A stretch of 64,000 nucleotides of DNA from Neobacillus niacini (GCF_023715415.1 NZ_JAMBOB010000006.1:372001-436000); one strand, 5' to 3'; counted from the first letter of the stretch, positions 33,386-42,981 are shown. Made by a program: numbers and translations. Notes: generated from the sequence alone by a model not told the origin.

Positions 33386-34525
33386 ATGCTAACAATATTA
33401 TTTTCAATGGGTATCCTGGTCTGGACAATTTTTCTCATCGACGGATTAATAGGTTTACGTAAAATAGAGGCGTTAGAAGCAGAAAAAAGCTTGGAGAATG
33501 GACCTTTATTGTCGGTGATTGTTGCGGCCCGCAATGAAGCCGGGCAAATAAAATCTAGTATCCTCAGTCAATTAGAGCAAACTTACAAAAACGTTGAGTG
33601 GATACTCGTCGATGATCGGTCAACAGATTCCACAGGACTTTTAATGGATGAGCTGCAGCAGGAAGATCCGCGGATTACGGTTATTCATATAGAAGAATTG
33701 CCGGAGGGCTGGCTTGGAAAAAACAATGCCCTATATAGAGGGTTCCTTCAGGCCTCCGGAAAATGGCTATTGTTTACTGATGCAGACGTGAAATTTGAAA
33801 AAGAGGCATTTGCAAAGGCATTGCATTATTTTGAACGGCATGGGCTGGATCATTTAACGGCTGCACCCAACTTAAGTGCGAAGAAGTTTTGGCTAAAATC
33901 ATTTGTCGCCTTTTTCCTATTTGGATTTTCCTATTTTAAACGACCTTGGGCTGCAAATAATCCAAAGTCCAAAATTGGAACTGGAATTGGTGCTTTTAAC
34001 CTAATTTCGAAGAAAGCTTATGAAAGCTTTGGTACACATGAGAGAGTGAAAATGCGTCCAGATGATGATTTACAGCTTGGTATGAGGATGAAGCAGGCTG
34101 GATACCGTCAAAGGATTGTCACCGCACTTAAGCTGATTGAAGTAGAATGGTACGGTAGTTTGCGGGAAGCTTTTATTGGACTCGAAAAAAATACATTTGC
34201 CGGATTACATTACCGGATAAGCATGGTGCTATTTGCGATATTCGGAGTCTTTATTACCAATGTTCTTCCATTTATCACGCTATTTTCTTCCGATAAAATC
34301 GTCGCCTTATTAAGTTTAGGAAATATTGTATTAAGTGGGATTCATTATGTGCTGGTGATCAAAAAAATGACGGTATTTTCACCTGTTATGTTTCTTGTCC
34401 TGCCAGTGACTGCTTTACTCTTTATCTATTCAATCATCCGTGCCAGCTGGCTCACCTATAAACGCGGCGGTATCATGTGGAGAGGTACTATATATAAATT
34501 AAGTGAGTTAAGGGAGAAGGAGTAA
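33386..34525 (+). CDS. membrane glycosyltransferase family 2
   Basis: A 379-residue GT-A glycosyltransferase anchored by an N-terminal segment (residues 3-22) and three C-terminal membrane segments (from about 280). The catalytic core has SVIVAARNEAG (43-53), VDDRSTDST (Asp76, Asp77), TDADV (Asp132, Asp134) and the acceptor-side MRPDDDLQLGMR. The layout resembles carotenoid or hopanoid-lipid glycosyltransferases (CrtQ or HpnI-like). It is not part of the B. subtilis yqj block, so it looks like an addition between proI and yqjM. Lipid acceptor is a guess from the membrane topology. Confidence 0.82.
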   Translation: MLTILFSMGILVWTIFLIDGLIGLRKIEALEAEKSLENGPLLSVIVAARNEAGQIKSSILSQLEQTYKNVEWILVDDRSTDSTGLLMDELQQEDPRITVIHIEELPEGWLGKNNALYRGFLQASGKWLLFTDADVKFEKEAFAKALHYFERHGLDHLTAAPNLSAKKFWLKSFVAFFLFGFSYFKRPWAANNPKSKIGTGIGAFNLISKKAYESFGTHERVKMRPDDDLQLGMRMKQAGYRQRIVTALKLIEVEWYGSLREAFIGLEKNTFAGLHYRISMVLFAIFGVFITNVLPFITLFSSDKIVALLSLGNIVLSGIHYVLVIKKMTVFSPVMFLVLPVTALLFIYSIIRASWLTYKRGGIMWRGTIYKLSELREKE

Positions 34526-34554
34526 AGCACAATTATTAATAAATGAGAATTCGT

Positions 34555-34675
34555 TTGATATACTAGAATTGACTTTAGTATAGTGACCGAAAGTTTCCGA
34601 AGATATGTTTTGGGTCACTCTAGGGCATCCAGAGTGGCCCAAAGCTCTTTTTTAGAACAGGTCTCGGTCACTCTA
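34555..34675 (+). promoter_or_regulatory. leader with terminator hairpin upstream of yqjM
   Basis: A possible promoter TTGATA (34555-34560), 18 bases, TATAGT (34579-34584) precedes a strong 13-bp terminator hairpin (34609-34621 with 34631-34643, one G-U, then CTCTTTTTT to 34653). Upstream AGTGACC (34582-34588) can pair with the terminator 5' arm GGGTCACT (34612-34619) or, as AGTGACCGA, with TCGGTCACT (34664-34672). GTCACTCTA occurs twice (34614 and 34667). The simple reading is a terminator for the glycosyltransferase; the nested pairing also allows an attenuator for yqjM. Confidence 0.6.
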
Positions 34676-34720
34676 AATAAAGTCTATACATATAAAATTA
34701 CTTTCAATAGGAGGTTCATA

Positions 34721-35743
34721 ATGTCAGCAAAATTATATTCCCCTTATACAATTAAAGATGTTACTTTTAAAAATCGAATTGTTATGGCGCCGATGTGTAT
34801 GTATTCAAGTCATAACGAAGATGGCCATATTCAGAACTGGCACCGCACGCACTATACAAGCCGAGCTGTTGGTCAAGTTGGATTAATAATCGTTGAAGCC
34901 ACTGCGGTCACCCCACAGGGCAGGATTTCACCTAGGGATTTAGGAATTTGGAGTGACGACCACATAACAGGCTTTACAGAACTCATCGGCTTGATGAAGG
35001 AACATGGAGCTAAAACGGGAATCCAGCTTGCTCATGCGGGTAGAAAGGCAAACCTAGAAGGTGAAATCCTCGCCCCTTCTGCCTTAGCTTTTAATGAAAA
35101 GATGAAAACTCCTAAAGAAATGACCAAAGAAGATATAGCTGAAACCATCGTAGCATTTAAAAAGGCTGCTGAACGGGCAGCTAAAGCTGGTTTCGATGTT
35201 ATTGAAATACATGGTGCGCACGGCTATTTGATTAATGAGTTCCTCTCCCCGCTATCAAACAAAAGAACCGATGAATACGGCGGATCTGCAGAAAATCGTT
35301 ATCGATTCCTTCGTGAAATTATTGATGCGATCAAGACCGTCTGGAACGGTGTGCTGTTTGTGCGTGTTTCTGCTCATGAATATCATGAAGAGGGATTAAC
35401 ACCGCTAGATTACGTATTTTTCAGTCAATGGATGAAGGAACAAGGCGTAGATTTAATTGATGTCAGTTCAGGGGGAATTGTACCTGCACCACCGTTTAAT
35501 ATCTATCCTGGGTACCAAGTTCCATTCTCAGAAACCATTAGAAATGGTGCCGAGATTTCTACAGGAGCGGTGGGCTTAATTACAACAGGTATTCAAGCAG
35601 AGGAAATTCTTCAAAATGAGCGTGCTGATTTAGTATTTTTGGCTCGAGAATTATTACGTGATCCGTACTGGCCAAGAACAGCAGCTAAGGAGCTCGGTGT
35701 AACTATAGAAGGACCTATACAATATGAGCGTGGATGGGAATAG
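34721..35743 (+). CDS. namA: NADPH dehydrogenase YqjM (old yellow enzyme)
   Basis: A 340-residue FMN ene-reductase (338 in B. subtilis YqjM). Hallmarks fall at the B. subtilis positions: Cys26 and Tyr28 in MAPMCMYSS, and the substrate pair His164 and His167 in [10 protein letters not shown]; Arg-rich [10 protein letters not shown] follows. It reduces activated C=C bonds of enones, nitroaromatics and quinones and is induced by electrophile stress in B. subtilis. The ATG at 34721 follows GGAGGTT; the longer open frame from 34583 runs through the leader hairpin and is not used. Confidence 0.95.
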   Translation: MSAKLYSPYTIKDVTFKNRIVMAPMCMYSSHNEDGHIQNWHRTHYTSRAVGQVGLIIVEATAVTPQGRISPRDLGIWSDDHITGFTELIGLMKEHGAKTGIQLAHAGRKANLEGEILAPSALAFNEKMKTPKEMTKEDIAETIVAFKKAAERAAKAGFDVIEIHGAHGYLINEFLSPLSNKRTDEYGGSAENRYRFLREIIDAIKTVWNGVLFVRVSAHEYHEEGLTPLDYVFFSQWMKEQGVDLIDVSSGGIVPAPPFNIYPGYQVPFSETIRNGAEISTGAVGLITTGIQAEEILQNERADLVFLARELLRDPYWPRTAAKELGVTIEGPIQYERGWE

Positions 35744-35748
35744 CAAGT

Positions 35749-35784
35749 AAAAAAGACGGCGATTTGAAATCGCCGTCTTTTTTT
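35749..35784. terminator. bidirectional terminator between yqjM and rnz
   Basis: AAAAGACGGCGATTT pairs with AAATCGCCGTCTTTT around a single-base loop region (35766), with T tracts on both strands. Confidence 0.9.
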
Positions 35785-35832
35785 GCTGGAATTATAACCT
35801 TTGATGATATATTGATGTAAAGCTGATGATTT

Positions 35833-36756
35833 TTATTGATTTGGAATGTTTATCTCTTTAAAGTCTTCGGCAATGTCTGTATTTGCAAAAATCTCTTGGG
35901 CTTCCACAACTAGTTCTTGCCAGGCTTGCCGGTCGTAACGTGAACTGATATGTGTCAAACACAGCTGTTTACTGCCAGCGAGTTTTGCCACTTCCGCAGC
36001 CTGATGAGTAGTTGAGTGGAAATAATCGAAGGCAAGTTTTTCTTCCCCTTTTGAAAAGGTTGCTTCATGAATTAATAAATCCGCATCCCTTGCTAATCCA
36101 ATAGCACTTTCGCAGAATCTTGTATCGCCAAGAATGGTAACAATACGTCCCTTTTGATCCGGACCTAGAAAATCAGAAGGGACGATGACTGTTCCATCAT
36201 CAAGCATAACCGTTTCTCCTTCTTTAATTTTCCTAAAAACAGGTCCGGGCTGTACTCCGGCCTCGACAAGCTTATCCGCTAAAAGTGTTCCTGGCCTGTC
36301 CTTCTCAACAATCCGATACCCGTATGAAGGAATGCCATGATCTAAAAGTCGTGCATCCACGATAAACTGGTCATCTTCAAAAATAACCCCTTCATCTATT
36401 TCTACAATCTTTAGTGGGTATTTTAAATAAGTTTGGCTGACTGAAAGGCTTGTCGTTATATATTCTTTCAGTCCTTTTGGTCCATAAACAATCACTTCTG
36501 ATTCTCCGCCTTGAAAAGACCGGCTCGCTAACAACCCAGGAAGACCATAGATATGGTCGCCATGAAGGTGGGTAATAAAGATTTTTTCTATTCTGCGTGG
36601 TTTTATCGATGTATGTAAGATTTGATGCTGTGTCGCTTCACCCGCATCGAACAGCCAAATCGATCCTCGTTCTTCGAGTAATTTTAAGGCAATAGAAGTA
36701 ACATTTCGAAGCTTGGCCGGTATACCGGCACCCGTTCCTAAAAAAAATATGTCCAA
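35833..36756 (-). CDS. rnz: ribonuclease Z
   Basis: A 307-residue tRNA 3'-processing endonuclease, identical in length to B. subtilis RNase Z. Zinc ligands His63, His65, Asp67 and His68 lie in THLHGDH, with further His in FHSTTHQA and [19 protein letters not shown] at the start and the flexible arm region (about 140-200) are typical. It removes the 3' trailer of CCA-less tRNA precursors. The TTG at 36754-36756, eight bases after AAGGAG, gives the family N terminus; the frame is open further upstream but without a site. Confidence 0.96.
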   Translation of the reverse strand: MDIFFLGTGAGIPAKLRNVTSIALKLLEERGSIWLFDAGEATQHQILHTSIKPRRIEKIFITHLHGDHIYGLPGLLASRSFQGGESEVIVYGPKGLKEYITTSLSVSQTYLKYPLKIVEIDEGVIFEDDQFIVDARLLDHGIPSYGYRIVEKDRPGTLLADKLVEAGVQPGPVFRKIKEGETVMLDDGTVIVPSDFLGPDQKGRIVTILGDTRFCESAIGLARDADLLIHEATFSKGEEKLAFDYFHSTTHQAAEVAKLAGSKQLCLTHISSRYDRQAWQELVVEAQEIFANTDIAEDFKEINIPNQ

Positions 36757-36921
36757 TATTACCGCTCCTTGTCGAATAAAGTTATAAATACTATAGCATA
36801 TCACTTGCACAAATGCCCTATCTCCGTGTTATTCTCTTTAAAAGGGATTTAGATTTTAATACATGCTTCAGAGGTTTTTTGCTAAATCTAAGTTGAATAC
36901 ATATAAGGAGAGGTAATTACA

Positions 36922-38424
36922 GTGGAACAATCTAGAAATATGACTTCATTAATCATGATATTTGGTGCAACAGGAGATTTAGCTATTCGAAAGCTCTTTC
37001 CCTCCCTTTACCGCTTGTTTCAAAAAGGAAAGCTAGATAAATTTGCGGTCATTGGCGTGGCCAGGAGACCATTGTCTACTGAAGATTTTCAAAATTCTGT
37101 GAAGGATTCTGTTTTAACCGCTCTAGGAAAAAAGGATAATATCGATGAGTTTGCGTCTCATTTTTATTATCAGTCACATGATGTATCAGATTCAAGCTCC
37201 TATTTAGCTCTAAATAGTTTAGCAGAGCAAATTGATGAGAAATACGAGTTAGAAGGAAATCGGATTTTCTATCTTGCGATGGCGCCTGAATTTTTTGGTC
37301 CAATCGCCTTACATTTAAAATCGGATGGATTGACCGATGTAAAAGGCTACAAAAGACTTGTCATTGAGAAACCGTTTGGGCATGATTTAGAATCAGCAAA
37401 ATTGTTAAACAAACAGATTCGTAATGCTTTTTCAGAAAGTGAAGTATACCGAATTGATCACTATTTAGGAAAAGAAATGGTAAGAAATATTGAAGTGATT
37501 CGTTTTGCCAATGCCATTTTTGAGCCTTTATGGAATAACCGTTATATCTCTAATATTCAAATTACCTCAAGCGAGGTCCTAGGTGTAGAAGAACGAGGCC
37601 GTTATTATGAGACAAGTGGAGCACTCAGAGATATGGTTCAAAACCATATTATGCAGATGGTGGCACTGCTTGCTATGGAACCCCCGATTAAATTGACAAC
37701 AGATGAGGTTCGTTCTGAGAAGGTACGAGTGTTCCGTTCATTAAGAATGATCAAAGAGGAAAAAATTAATAAATATTTTGTTCGCGGACAATATGGGGCA
37801 GGTTTGGTCGAAGATCAGCAGGTTCCTGAATACCGTGCAGAAACAATGGTGGACAAGGAGTCCAACACTGAAACCTTCGTGGCCGGGAAGATTATGATTG
37901 ATAATTTCCGATGGGCAGGTGTACCTTTTTACATCCGAACTGGAAAAAGAATGACAACCAAATCAACCAAGATCGTTGTTCAATTTAAAGACATTCCGAT
38001 GAACCTCTATTATCAGCCAGAGAAACTTTTGAACCCGAATCTGCTAGTCATTCATATCCAGCCTGAGGAAGGAATTACCCTGCATCTCAACGCTAAAAAA
38101 GCGGGTGGACATCTAGATGCCCAGGAGGTCAAACTAAGTTTTGCTAATACAGGCATTCATGCAATGAACACTCCTGAAGGGTATGAAAAACTCCTTTATG
38201 ATTGCATGCGCGGTGATGCAACCAACTTTACACACTGGGATGAAGTCGCCTACTCTTGGGCCTTTGTCGATAATATTTCTGAAGTATGGGAAAAAACGAA
38301 AGCAGAAGACTATCCAAATTATGAATCTGGTTCGATGGGGCCGAAAGCTGCTGACGAGTTGTTAGAAAAAGACGGATTTTTCTGGTGGCCAGTAACAGAT
38401 TTAGATGTAGATATTTGCAAGTAA
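36922..38424 (+). CDS. zwf: glucose-6-phosphate 1-dehydrogenase
   Basis: A 500-residue enzyme making 6-phosphogluconolactone and NADPH at the head of the oxidative pentose phosphate pathway. NADP motif GATGDLA (15-21), the substrate site RIDHYLGKE (177-185, Lys184) and the family GVPFYIRTGKRM are seen. Start is GTG at 36922 after AAGGAGAGG. In B. subtilis gndA and the PolIV gene yqjH follow in this region; here gndA is absent and a bidirectional terminator separates zwf from dinB. Confidence 0.97.
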   Translation: MEQSRNMTSLIMIFGATGDLAIRKLFPSLYRLFQKGKLDKFAVIGVARRPLSTEDFQNSVKDSVLTALGKKDNIDEFASHFYYQSHDVSDSSSYLALNSLAEQIDEKYELEGNRIFYLAMAPEFFGPIALHLKSDGLTDVKGYKRLVIEKPFGHDLESAKLLNKQIRNAFSESEVYRIDHYLGKEMVRNIEVIRFANAIFEPLWNNRYISNIQITSSEVLGVEERGRYYETSGALRDMVQNHIMQMVALLAMEPPIKLTTDEVRSEKVRVFRSLRMIKEEKINKYFVRGQYGAGLVEDQQVPEYRAETMVDKESNTETFVAGKIMIDNFRWAGVPFYIRTGKRMTTKSTKIVVQFKDIPMNLYYQPEKLLNPNLLVIHIQPEEGITLHLNAKKAGGHLDAQEVKLSFANTGIHAMNTPEGYEKLLYDCMRGDATNFTHWDEVAYSWAFVDNISEVWEKTKAEDYPNYESGSMGPKAADELLEKDGFFWWPVTDLDVDICK

Positions 38425-38427
38425 TAC

Positions 38428-38470
38428 AAAAAGCTCCGCATTGTTTAAAAATACAATGGCGGAGCTTTTA
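38428..38470. terminator. bidirectional terminator between zwf and dinB
   Basis: AAAAGCTCCGC..ATTGT pairs with ACAAT..GCGGAGCTTTT around an A-rich loop, with T and A tracts at either side. It overlaps the dinB stop. Confidence 0.88.
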
Positions 38471-39745
38471 CTCTTCTTCCTTCCTTTTTTGAGGGAAAGA
38501 ACGAAGAAAATCTTTATTAAAGCTTGTTCCAGTTCCAACATTATGTGCATTGTTGATTTTTCGTGCTCCGGCATTTTCAATGATATTTTTCCCATATTTA
38601 TCACGTAACGTGGAAAGTGTTTTAAGTAACGGCTCTTTTTTTGCGTCCTTTTCAAATGAAAATAAATCGAGTTGTTTGAAGGCAAGGTCTTGTTCGACTA
38701 AATCGTAACTTGTTATCCCTAATAACCGGACAGCATTTCCATTCCAATGCTTGAGGAAAAGCTGCTTTGCAATCGATGCAATCTCTTCTTTTTGATGAAT
38801 GGGATTGGAAAGTTTTTTACTTCGAGTGATTGTTTTTCTATCTTTGAAACGAATAGTAATCCCGATGGTCGTTGCAAATACATTTTTACGTTTTAATCTT
38901 ACGGAAACGGTTTCAGCCAACAATTCCAATACACGAAATAACTCTTGTTGGTTACTCGTATCTTTAGGCAGCGTCGTTGAGTTCCCCATACTTTTGAAAT
39001 CAGAAACCGCTTCAGGATCTACTGCTCTATTATCGATGCCATTTGCCCTTTCCTTTATGCGGATACCATTAATGCCAAGCAGTGATTTCAACTGTATTTC
39101 ATTGCCAGCAGCTAACTCCCCTATGGTATGAATGCCAATGGTCGTTAACTTTTCGGCAGTCTTTTTACCAACACCATGCATCTCGCCTGTATTTAACGGC
39201 CACAAAACAGAAGGGATATCACGCTTGCGAAGAATGGTTATGCCCATTGGTTTTTTCATATCAGAAGCTGTCTTTGCCAAAAATTTATTAGGGGCAATTC
39301 CAATGCTGCAGGGTAAATCCAGCTGTTCAAGAACTCTTTTTTGAATATTTTTGGCGATTTCAATTGGGCTGCCGAGATCAAAGGAATCCGTTATATCTAG
39401 ATACCCCTCATCAATGGAAACGGGTTCGACCAGATCGGTATAATTCCTAAGAATCTCAAACATGGCGATAGACGCCGTCCGGTAACGGTCAAAATTAGGC
39501 TTTCTTATAATTAACTGAGGACAGAGCTTCTTTGCTTCCCATAGTGGCATGGTCGTCTTGACCCCAAATTTTCTAGCTTCATAGCTGCAGGTAATAATGA
39601 TTCCCCGGCGTTCCTCTACATTTCCGGCAATCGCAACGGGCTTACCCTTTAGTTCAGGGTCATAGGCCATCTCCACCGATGCATAAAAACTATTCATATC
39701 AACATGTAGTATGACTCTACCCTTTTTCGGATACATTTCCTTCAT
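38468..39745 (-). CDS. dinB: DNA polymerase IV (YqjH, PolY1)
   Basis: A 425-residue Y-family polymerase beginning MKEMYPKKGRVILHVDMNSF as B. subtilis YqjH does. Metal ligands are Asp16 and Asp112-Glu113 (SIDEGY); the helix-hairpin-helix GVGKKTAEKLTTIGI and a C-terminal QLDLFSF clamp motif are present. Start is uncertain: ATG at 39745, GTG at 39748 or GTG at 39757, with AGGGAGA upstream. No LexA box is seen before it, unlike the PolY2 gene at 28.6-29.9 kb, so the two polymerases appear to be under different control. Confidence 0.95.
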   Translation of the reverse strand: MKEMYPKKGRVILHVDMNSFYASVEMAYDPELKGKPVAIAGNVEERRGIIITCSYEARKFGVKTTMPLWEAKKLCPQLIIRKPNFDRYRTASIAMFEILRNYTDLVEPVSIDEGYLDITDSFDLGSPIEIAKNIQKRVLEQLDLPCSIGIAPNKFLAKTASDMKKPMGITILRKRDIPSVLWPLNTGEMHGVGKKTAEKLTTIGIHTIGELAAGNEIQLKSLLGINGIRIKERANGIDNRAVDPEAVSDFKSMGNSTTLPKDTSNQQELFRVLELLAETVSVRLKRKNVFATTIGITIRFKDRKTITRSKKLSNPIHQKEEIASIAKQLFLKHWNGNAVRLLGITSYDLVEQDLAFKQLDLFSFEKDAKKEPLLKTLSTLRDKYGKNIIENAGARKINNAHNVGTGTSFNKDFLRSFPQKRKEEE

Positions 39746-39792
39746 CACGGCAGACACTTCTCCCTAAACTTTGCTAGCTCCAGTATAGCAAA

Positions 39793-39814
39793 AGGAGAAC
39801 CAGTAGGCTCTCCT
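39793..39814 (-). terminator. terminator of the yqjE-like peptidase gene
   Basis: AGGAGA (39793-39798) pairs with TCTCCT (39809-39814), extended by CC/GG; on the minus strand TTTTGC follows. Confidence 0.55.
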
Positions 39815-39824
39815 CGTAATATGA

Positions 39825-40946
39825 TTATTGATTAGAAACTTCTTCGATAATCGCAATCGTCATTTCTGCCAGCTTGTATAATTCTTCAATCGGCATACGT
39901 TCATTCGTGGTATGAATATCTTCATAACCTACTGCAAGATTAACTGTTGGAATGTTAAATCCCGCAATGACGTTGGCATCGCTTCCGCCGCCACTATGCT
40001 GTAATTCACAGCTGCGGCCAATTTTCGCTGCCGCTTTCCGAGCGATTTCAACTACTTGGTCGCCTGCACCAAATTTAAATCCTGGATACATAACCTCAAC
40101 GTTAACTTCTGCTCTTCCACCCATTTCAGCAGCTACGGTTTCAAAAGCTTCTTTCATTTTTGCAGCTTGTGCTTCCATTTTTTCAGCAATGAGTGAACGG
40201 GCTTCTGCTAGAATGTCCACACGGTCACAAACGATATTCGTTTGTGTGCCCCCTTCAAATCGACCGATGTTTGCTGTGGTTTCAGAGTCAATTCTGCCTA
40301 ATGGCATTCTTGAAATCGATTTCGCAGCAATCGTAATCGCAGAAACTCCTTTTTCTGGAGCAACACCCGCATGTGCAGTTTTTCCGTAAATAACTGCTTT
40401 TATTTTAGCTTGAGTCGGAGCTGCAACCACGATATTTCCTACTAAACCATCACTGTCTAATGCATAGCCATATTTTGCCTTTAAAAGAGAGGAATCTAGC
40501 GCTTTCGCACCTACAAGTCCAGATTCTTCACCAACAGTAATGACAAATTGGATTTGTCCATGAGGAATATTTTGTTCCTTTAAGACTCGAATGGTTTCAA
40601 GCATAACGGAAAGGCCAGTTTTATCATCTGCCCCTAAAATCGTTGTTCCATCCGTAACCACATAGCCGTCTTTAATGGATGGCTTAACTCCTCGTGCCGG
40701 AACGACTGTATCCATGTGAGAAGTGAAATAAATAGGGTCTACGCCGTCTTTAGTCGCGGCAAGGGTACAAACCAAGTTCCCCGCTCCGTGACCTGTTACG
40801 GCCGTTGTATCGTCTTCAAACACATCAAGTCCTAAATCGCTAAACTTTTGTTTAAGCACTTTCGCAATTTCTGTTTCGAATTTTGTTTCTGAATCAATTT
40901 GGACAAGCTCTAAAAATTCATTCAAAAGACGTTCTTGATTAATCAT
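39825..40946 (-). CDS. yqjE: M20-family peptidase YqjE (PepT-like)
   Basis: A 373-residue dinuclear-zinc peptidase. Ligands fit at SHMDT (His77, Asp79), the bridging Asp107 in GADDKTG, the catalytic VGEESG (Glu140 and Glu141), a later Asp in GYALDSDG and a C-terminal His in DIHTTNE. A lid/dimer domain lies about residues 185-290. It is probably a cytosolic tripeptidase or deacylase; the true substrate is not known. B. subtilis YqjE (about 371 residues) is the positional match, next to the carboxylase subunit gene. Confidence 0.92.
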   Translation of the reverse strand: MINQERLLNEFLELVQIDSETKFETEIAKVLKQKFSDLGLDVFEDDTTAVTGHGAGNLVCTLAATKDGVDPIYFTSHMDTVVPARGVKPSIKDGYVVTDGTTILGADDKTGLSVMLETIRVLKEQNIPHGQIQFVITVGEESGLVGAKALDSSLLKAKYGYALDSDGLVGNIVVAAPTQAKIKAVIYGKTAHAGVAPEKGVSAITIAAKSISRMPLGRIDSETTANIGRFEGGTQTNIVCDRVDILAEARSLIAEKMEAQAAKMKEAFETVAAEMGGRAEVNVEVMYPGFKFGAGDQVVEIARKAAAKIGRSCELQHSGGGSDANVIAGFNIPTVNLAVGYEDIHTTNERMPIEELYKLAEMTIAIIEEVSNQ

Positions 40947-41019
40947 CTAAAAAACCCTCCGTTTTATGTACTCACTTCTAGAGTATACTCCTTCATAAAT
41001 CGGTCTTCAAATGATTGCT

Positions 41020-42570
41020 TTAAAGTGGAATATTTCCGTGTTTCTTGAAAGGTCTAGATTCTTTTTTATTTCGAAGCATTTCTAATGCTTGGATAATTTT
41101 AATTCTCGTTTCCCTAGGGTCAATGACATCATCGACCATCCCTCTGCTGGCCGCAACATATGGATTTGCAAACTTTTCACGGTATTCTTCAATCTTTTGC
41201 TGCCTTACTAGTTCGGGATTATCACTATTTTGGATTTCTTTCGCAAAAATGATATTGGCAGCACCCTGTGGACCCATTACCGCAATTTCAGCATTTGGCC
41301 AGGCATAGACTAAATCTGCTCCAATCGACTTACTATTAAGTGCTACATACGCCCCTCCGTAAGCTTTTCTTAAAATAACCGTCAGTTTTGGAACCGTTGC
41401 CTCTGAATAGGCATATAGGATTTTCGCACCATGGCGAATAATCCCACCATGCTCCTGCTTAACTCCTGGAAAGAAACCTGTTACATCCTCAAATGTAATA
41501 ATCGGGATATTAAACGAATCACAGGTACGAATAAATCTTGCAGCTTTATCGGATGAATTAATATCAAGTCCGCCCGCCATTACTTTTGGCTGGTTGCAAA
41601 CAAGCCCTACGGTCTCACCTTTAATTCGAGCAAAACCAACGACAATATTTTTCGCAAAGTTTTTTTGAATTTCCATAAAGGAGTCTGAATCACATACCTG
41701 TTCAATTACCTTGCGGACATCATATGGTCGGATAGCGTCGAATGGAATAACGTCTGTTAAGTCTGGTCGATAATCATTTTCCTCTTCAACTTCTAGTCTT
41801 GGTGGTTTTTCTTCATTATTTTGCGGCAGATAGCTTAGAAGGTTACGAACCTCTTCTAAAACTTCCTGCTCAGAAGGAGATTCAAAATGAGCATTTCCAC
41901 TAATACTATTGTGAACATGTGCTCCTCCAAGGTCCTCTGCAGAAATTTTCTCCCCCGTTACCGTTTCAATTACTTTTGGACCTGTAATAAACATTTGACT
42001 TGTTTTTTCAACCATAAAAACAAAGTCGGTAATAGCAGGTGAATAGACAGCTCCACCGGCACAAGGACCCATTATAACGGATATTTGCGGAATGACCCCT
42101 GAATAAATCGCATTTCGATAAAAAATATGTCCGTAACCATCCAGTGAAACAACACCTTCTTGGATTCGTGCACCACCAGAGTCATTTAACCCGACAAACG
42201 GAGTACCATTTTTAGCAGCTAAATCCATAACATTTGCTATTTTTTTGGCATGCATTTCCCCAAGTGCACCGCCAAATACAGTAAAATCTTGTGAAAATAA
42301 GTAGATGGGCCGGCCATTTACTTTCCCATAACCCGTAACAACACCGTCACCAGGTCCTTTTTGCTCATCCAAACCAAAGTCATTGGTTCTGTGCTCGATA
42401 AATGGACTTAATTCTACGAAAGACCCTTTATCTACTAAAAGCTCTATTCTTTCTCTTGCGGTTAATTTCCCCTTTTCATGTTGTTTATCAATTCTCTCAT
42501 CACCGCCGCCAAGCTCTACTTCCCGGCGTTTATCATACAATTCATTAATTTTTTCATAGATGTCTATCAT
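41020..42570 (-). CDS. yqjD: acyl-CoA carboxyltransferase beta subunit (YqjD, propionyl-/methylmalonyl-CoA type)
   Basis: A 516-residue carboxyltransferase of the PccB/MmdA class, with two crotonase-like halves: GDGVVTGYGKVNGRPIYLFSQDFTVFGGALGE and GGARIQEG in the first, and ITFEDVTGFFPGVKQEHGGIIRHGAK in the second. It moves CO2 between biotin and propionyl-CoA/methylmalonyl-CoA. It starts six bases after the epimerase stop, so the pair is an operon. No biotin carboxylase or biotin carrier gene lies in the window; those parts must be elsewhere or shared with another complex. Confidence 0.92.
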   Translation of the reverse strand: MIDIYEKINELYDKRREVELGGGDERIDKQHEKGKLTARERIELLVDKGSFVELSPFIEHRTNDFGLDEQKGPGDGVVTGYGKVNGRPIYLFSQDFTVFGGALGEMHAKKIANVMDLAAKNGTPFVGLNDSGGARIQEGVVSLDGYGHIFYRNAIYSGVIPQISVIMGPCAGGAVYSPAITDFVFMVEKTSQMFITGPKVIETVTGEKISAEDLGGAHVHNSISGNAHFESPSEQEVLEEVRNLLSYLPQNNEEKPPRLEVEEENDYRPDLTDVIPFDAIRPYDVRKVIEQVCDSDSFMEIQKNFAKNIVVGFARIKGETVGLVCNQPKVMAGGLDINSSDKAARFIRTCDSFNIPIITFEDVTGFFPGVKQEHGGIIRHGAKILYAYSEATVPKLTVILRKAYGGAYVALNSKSIGADLVYAWPNAEIAVMGPQGAANIIFAKEIQNSDNPELVRQQKIEEYREKFANPYVAASRGMVDDVIDPRETRIKIIQALEMLRNKKESRPFKKHGNIPL

Positions 42571-42576
42571 ATACCC

Positions 42577-42981
42577 TCATCCCTTCTTTTCGCATAGCTC
42601 GACTAAAACACCTGATGTTGACTTTGGATGCATAAAAGCAATGTGAGCCCCTCCTGCACCGATTCTTGGCTCCTTATCAATCATCCTAATTCCTTTTTCA
42701 TTCATTTCTTTAATTCTTTTTTCAATTGAATCAACGCCAAGGGCTACATGGTGTATCCCCTCACCGCGATTTTCAATAAATTTGGCAATGGTGCTTTCTT
42801 CTGAAGTAGGCTCAAGAAGCTCAAGTTTGGTTTCTCCGGCCTTTAGAAACGCAACTCTAACCTTTTGGCTCTCTACTTCTTCAATCCCTAGTAATGGCAA
42901 ATTAAGTACATCTGTGTAAAAAGGAAGTGTAGTCTCGAGCGTTCGAACAGCAATTCCAATATGGTCCACTTTTTTAATCAT
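42577..42981 (-). CDS. mce: methylmalonyl-CoA epimerase (YqjC)
   Basis: A 134-residue vicinal-oxygen-chelate protein with the metal ligands His7 (VDHIGIAV), a glutamate in TKLELLEP, a His in GIHHVALGV and a C-terminal Glu in LVELCE. It converts (S)- to (R)-methylmalonyl-CoA between propionyl-CoA carboxylation and the mutase encoded at 49-53 kb. First gene of the mce-yqjD operon. Confidence 0.94.
   Translation of the reverse strand: MIKKVDHIGIAVRTLETTLPFYTDVLNLPLLGIEEVESQKVRVAFLKAGETKLELLEPTSEESTIAKFIENRGEGIHHVALGVDSIEKRIKEMNEKGIRMIDKEPRIGAGGAHIAFMHPKSTSGVLVELCEKKG

Noticed and set aside
34583..34720. An open frame extending YqjM upstream by 46 residues
   Set aside because: It runs through the terminator-like hairpin and T tract; the GGAGGTT and family N terminus fix the ATG at 34721.
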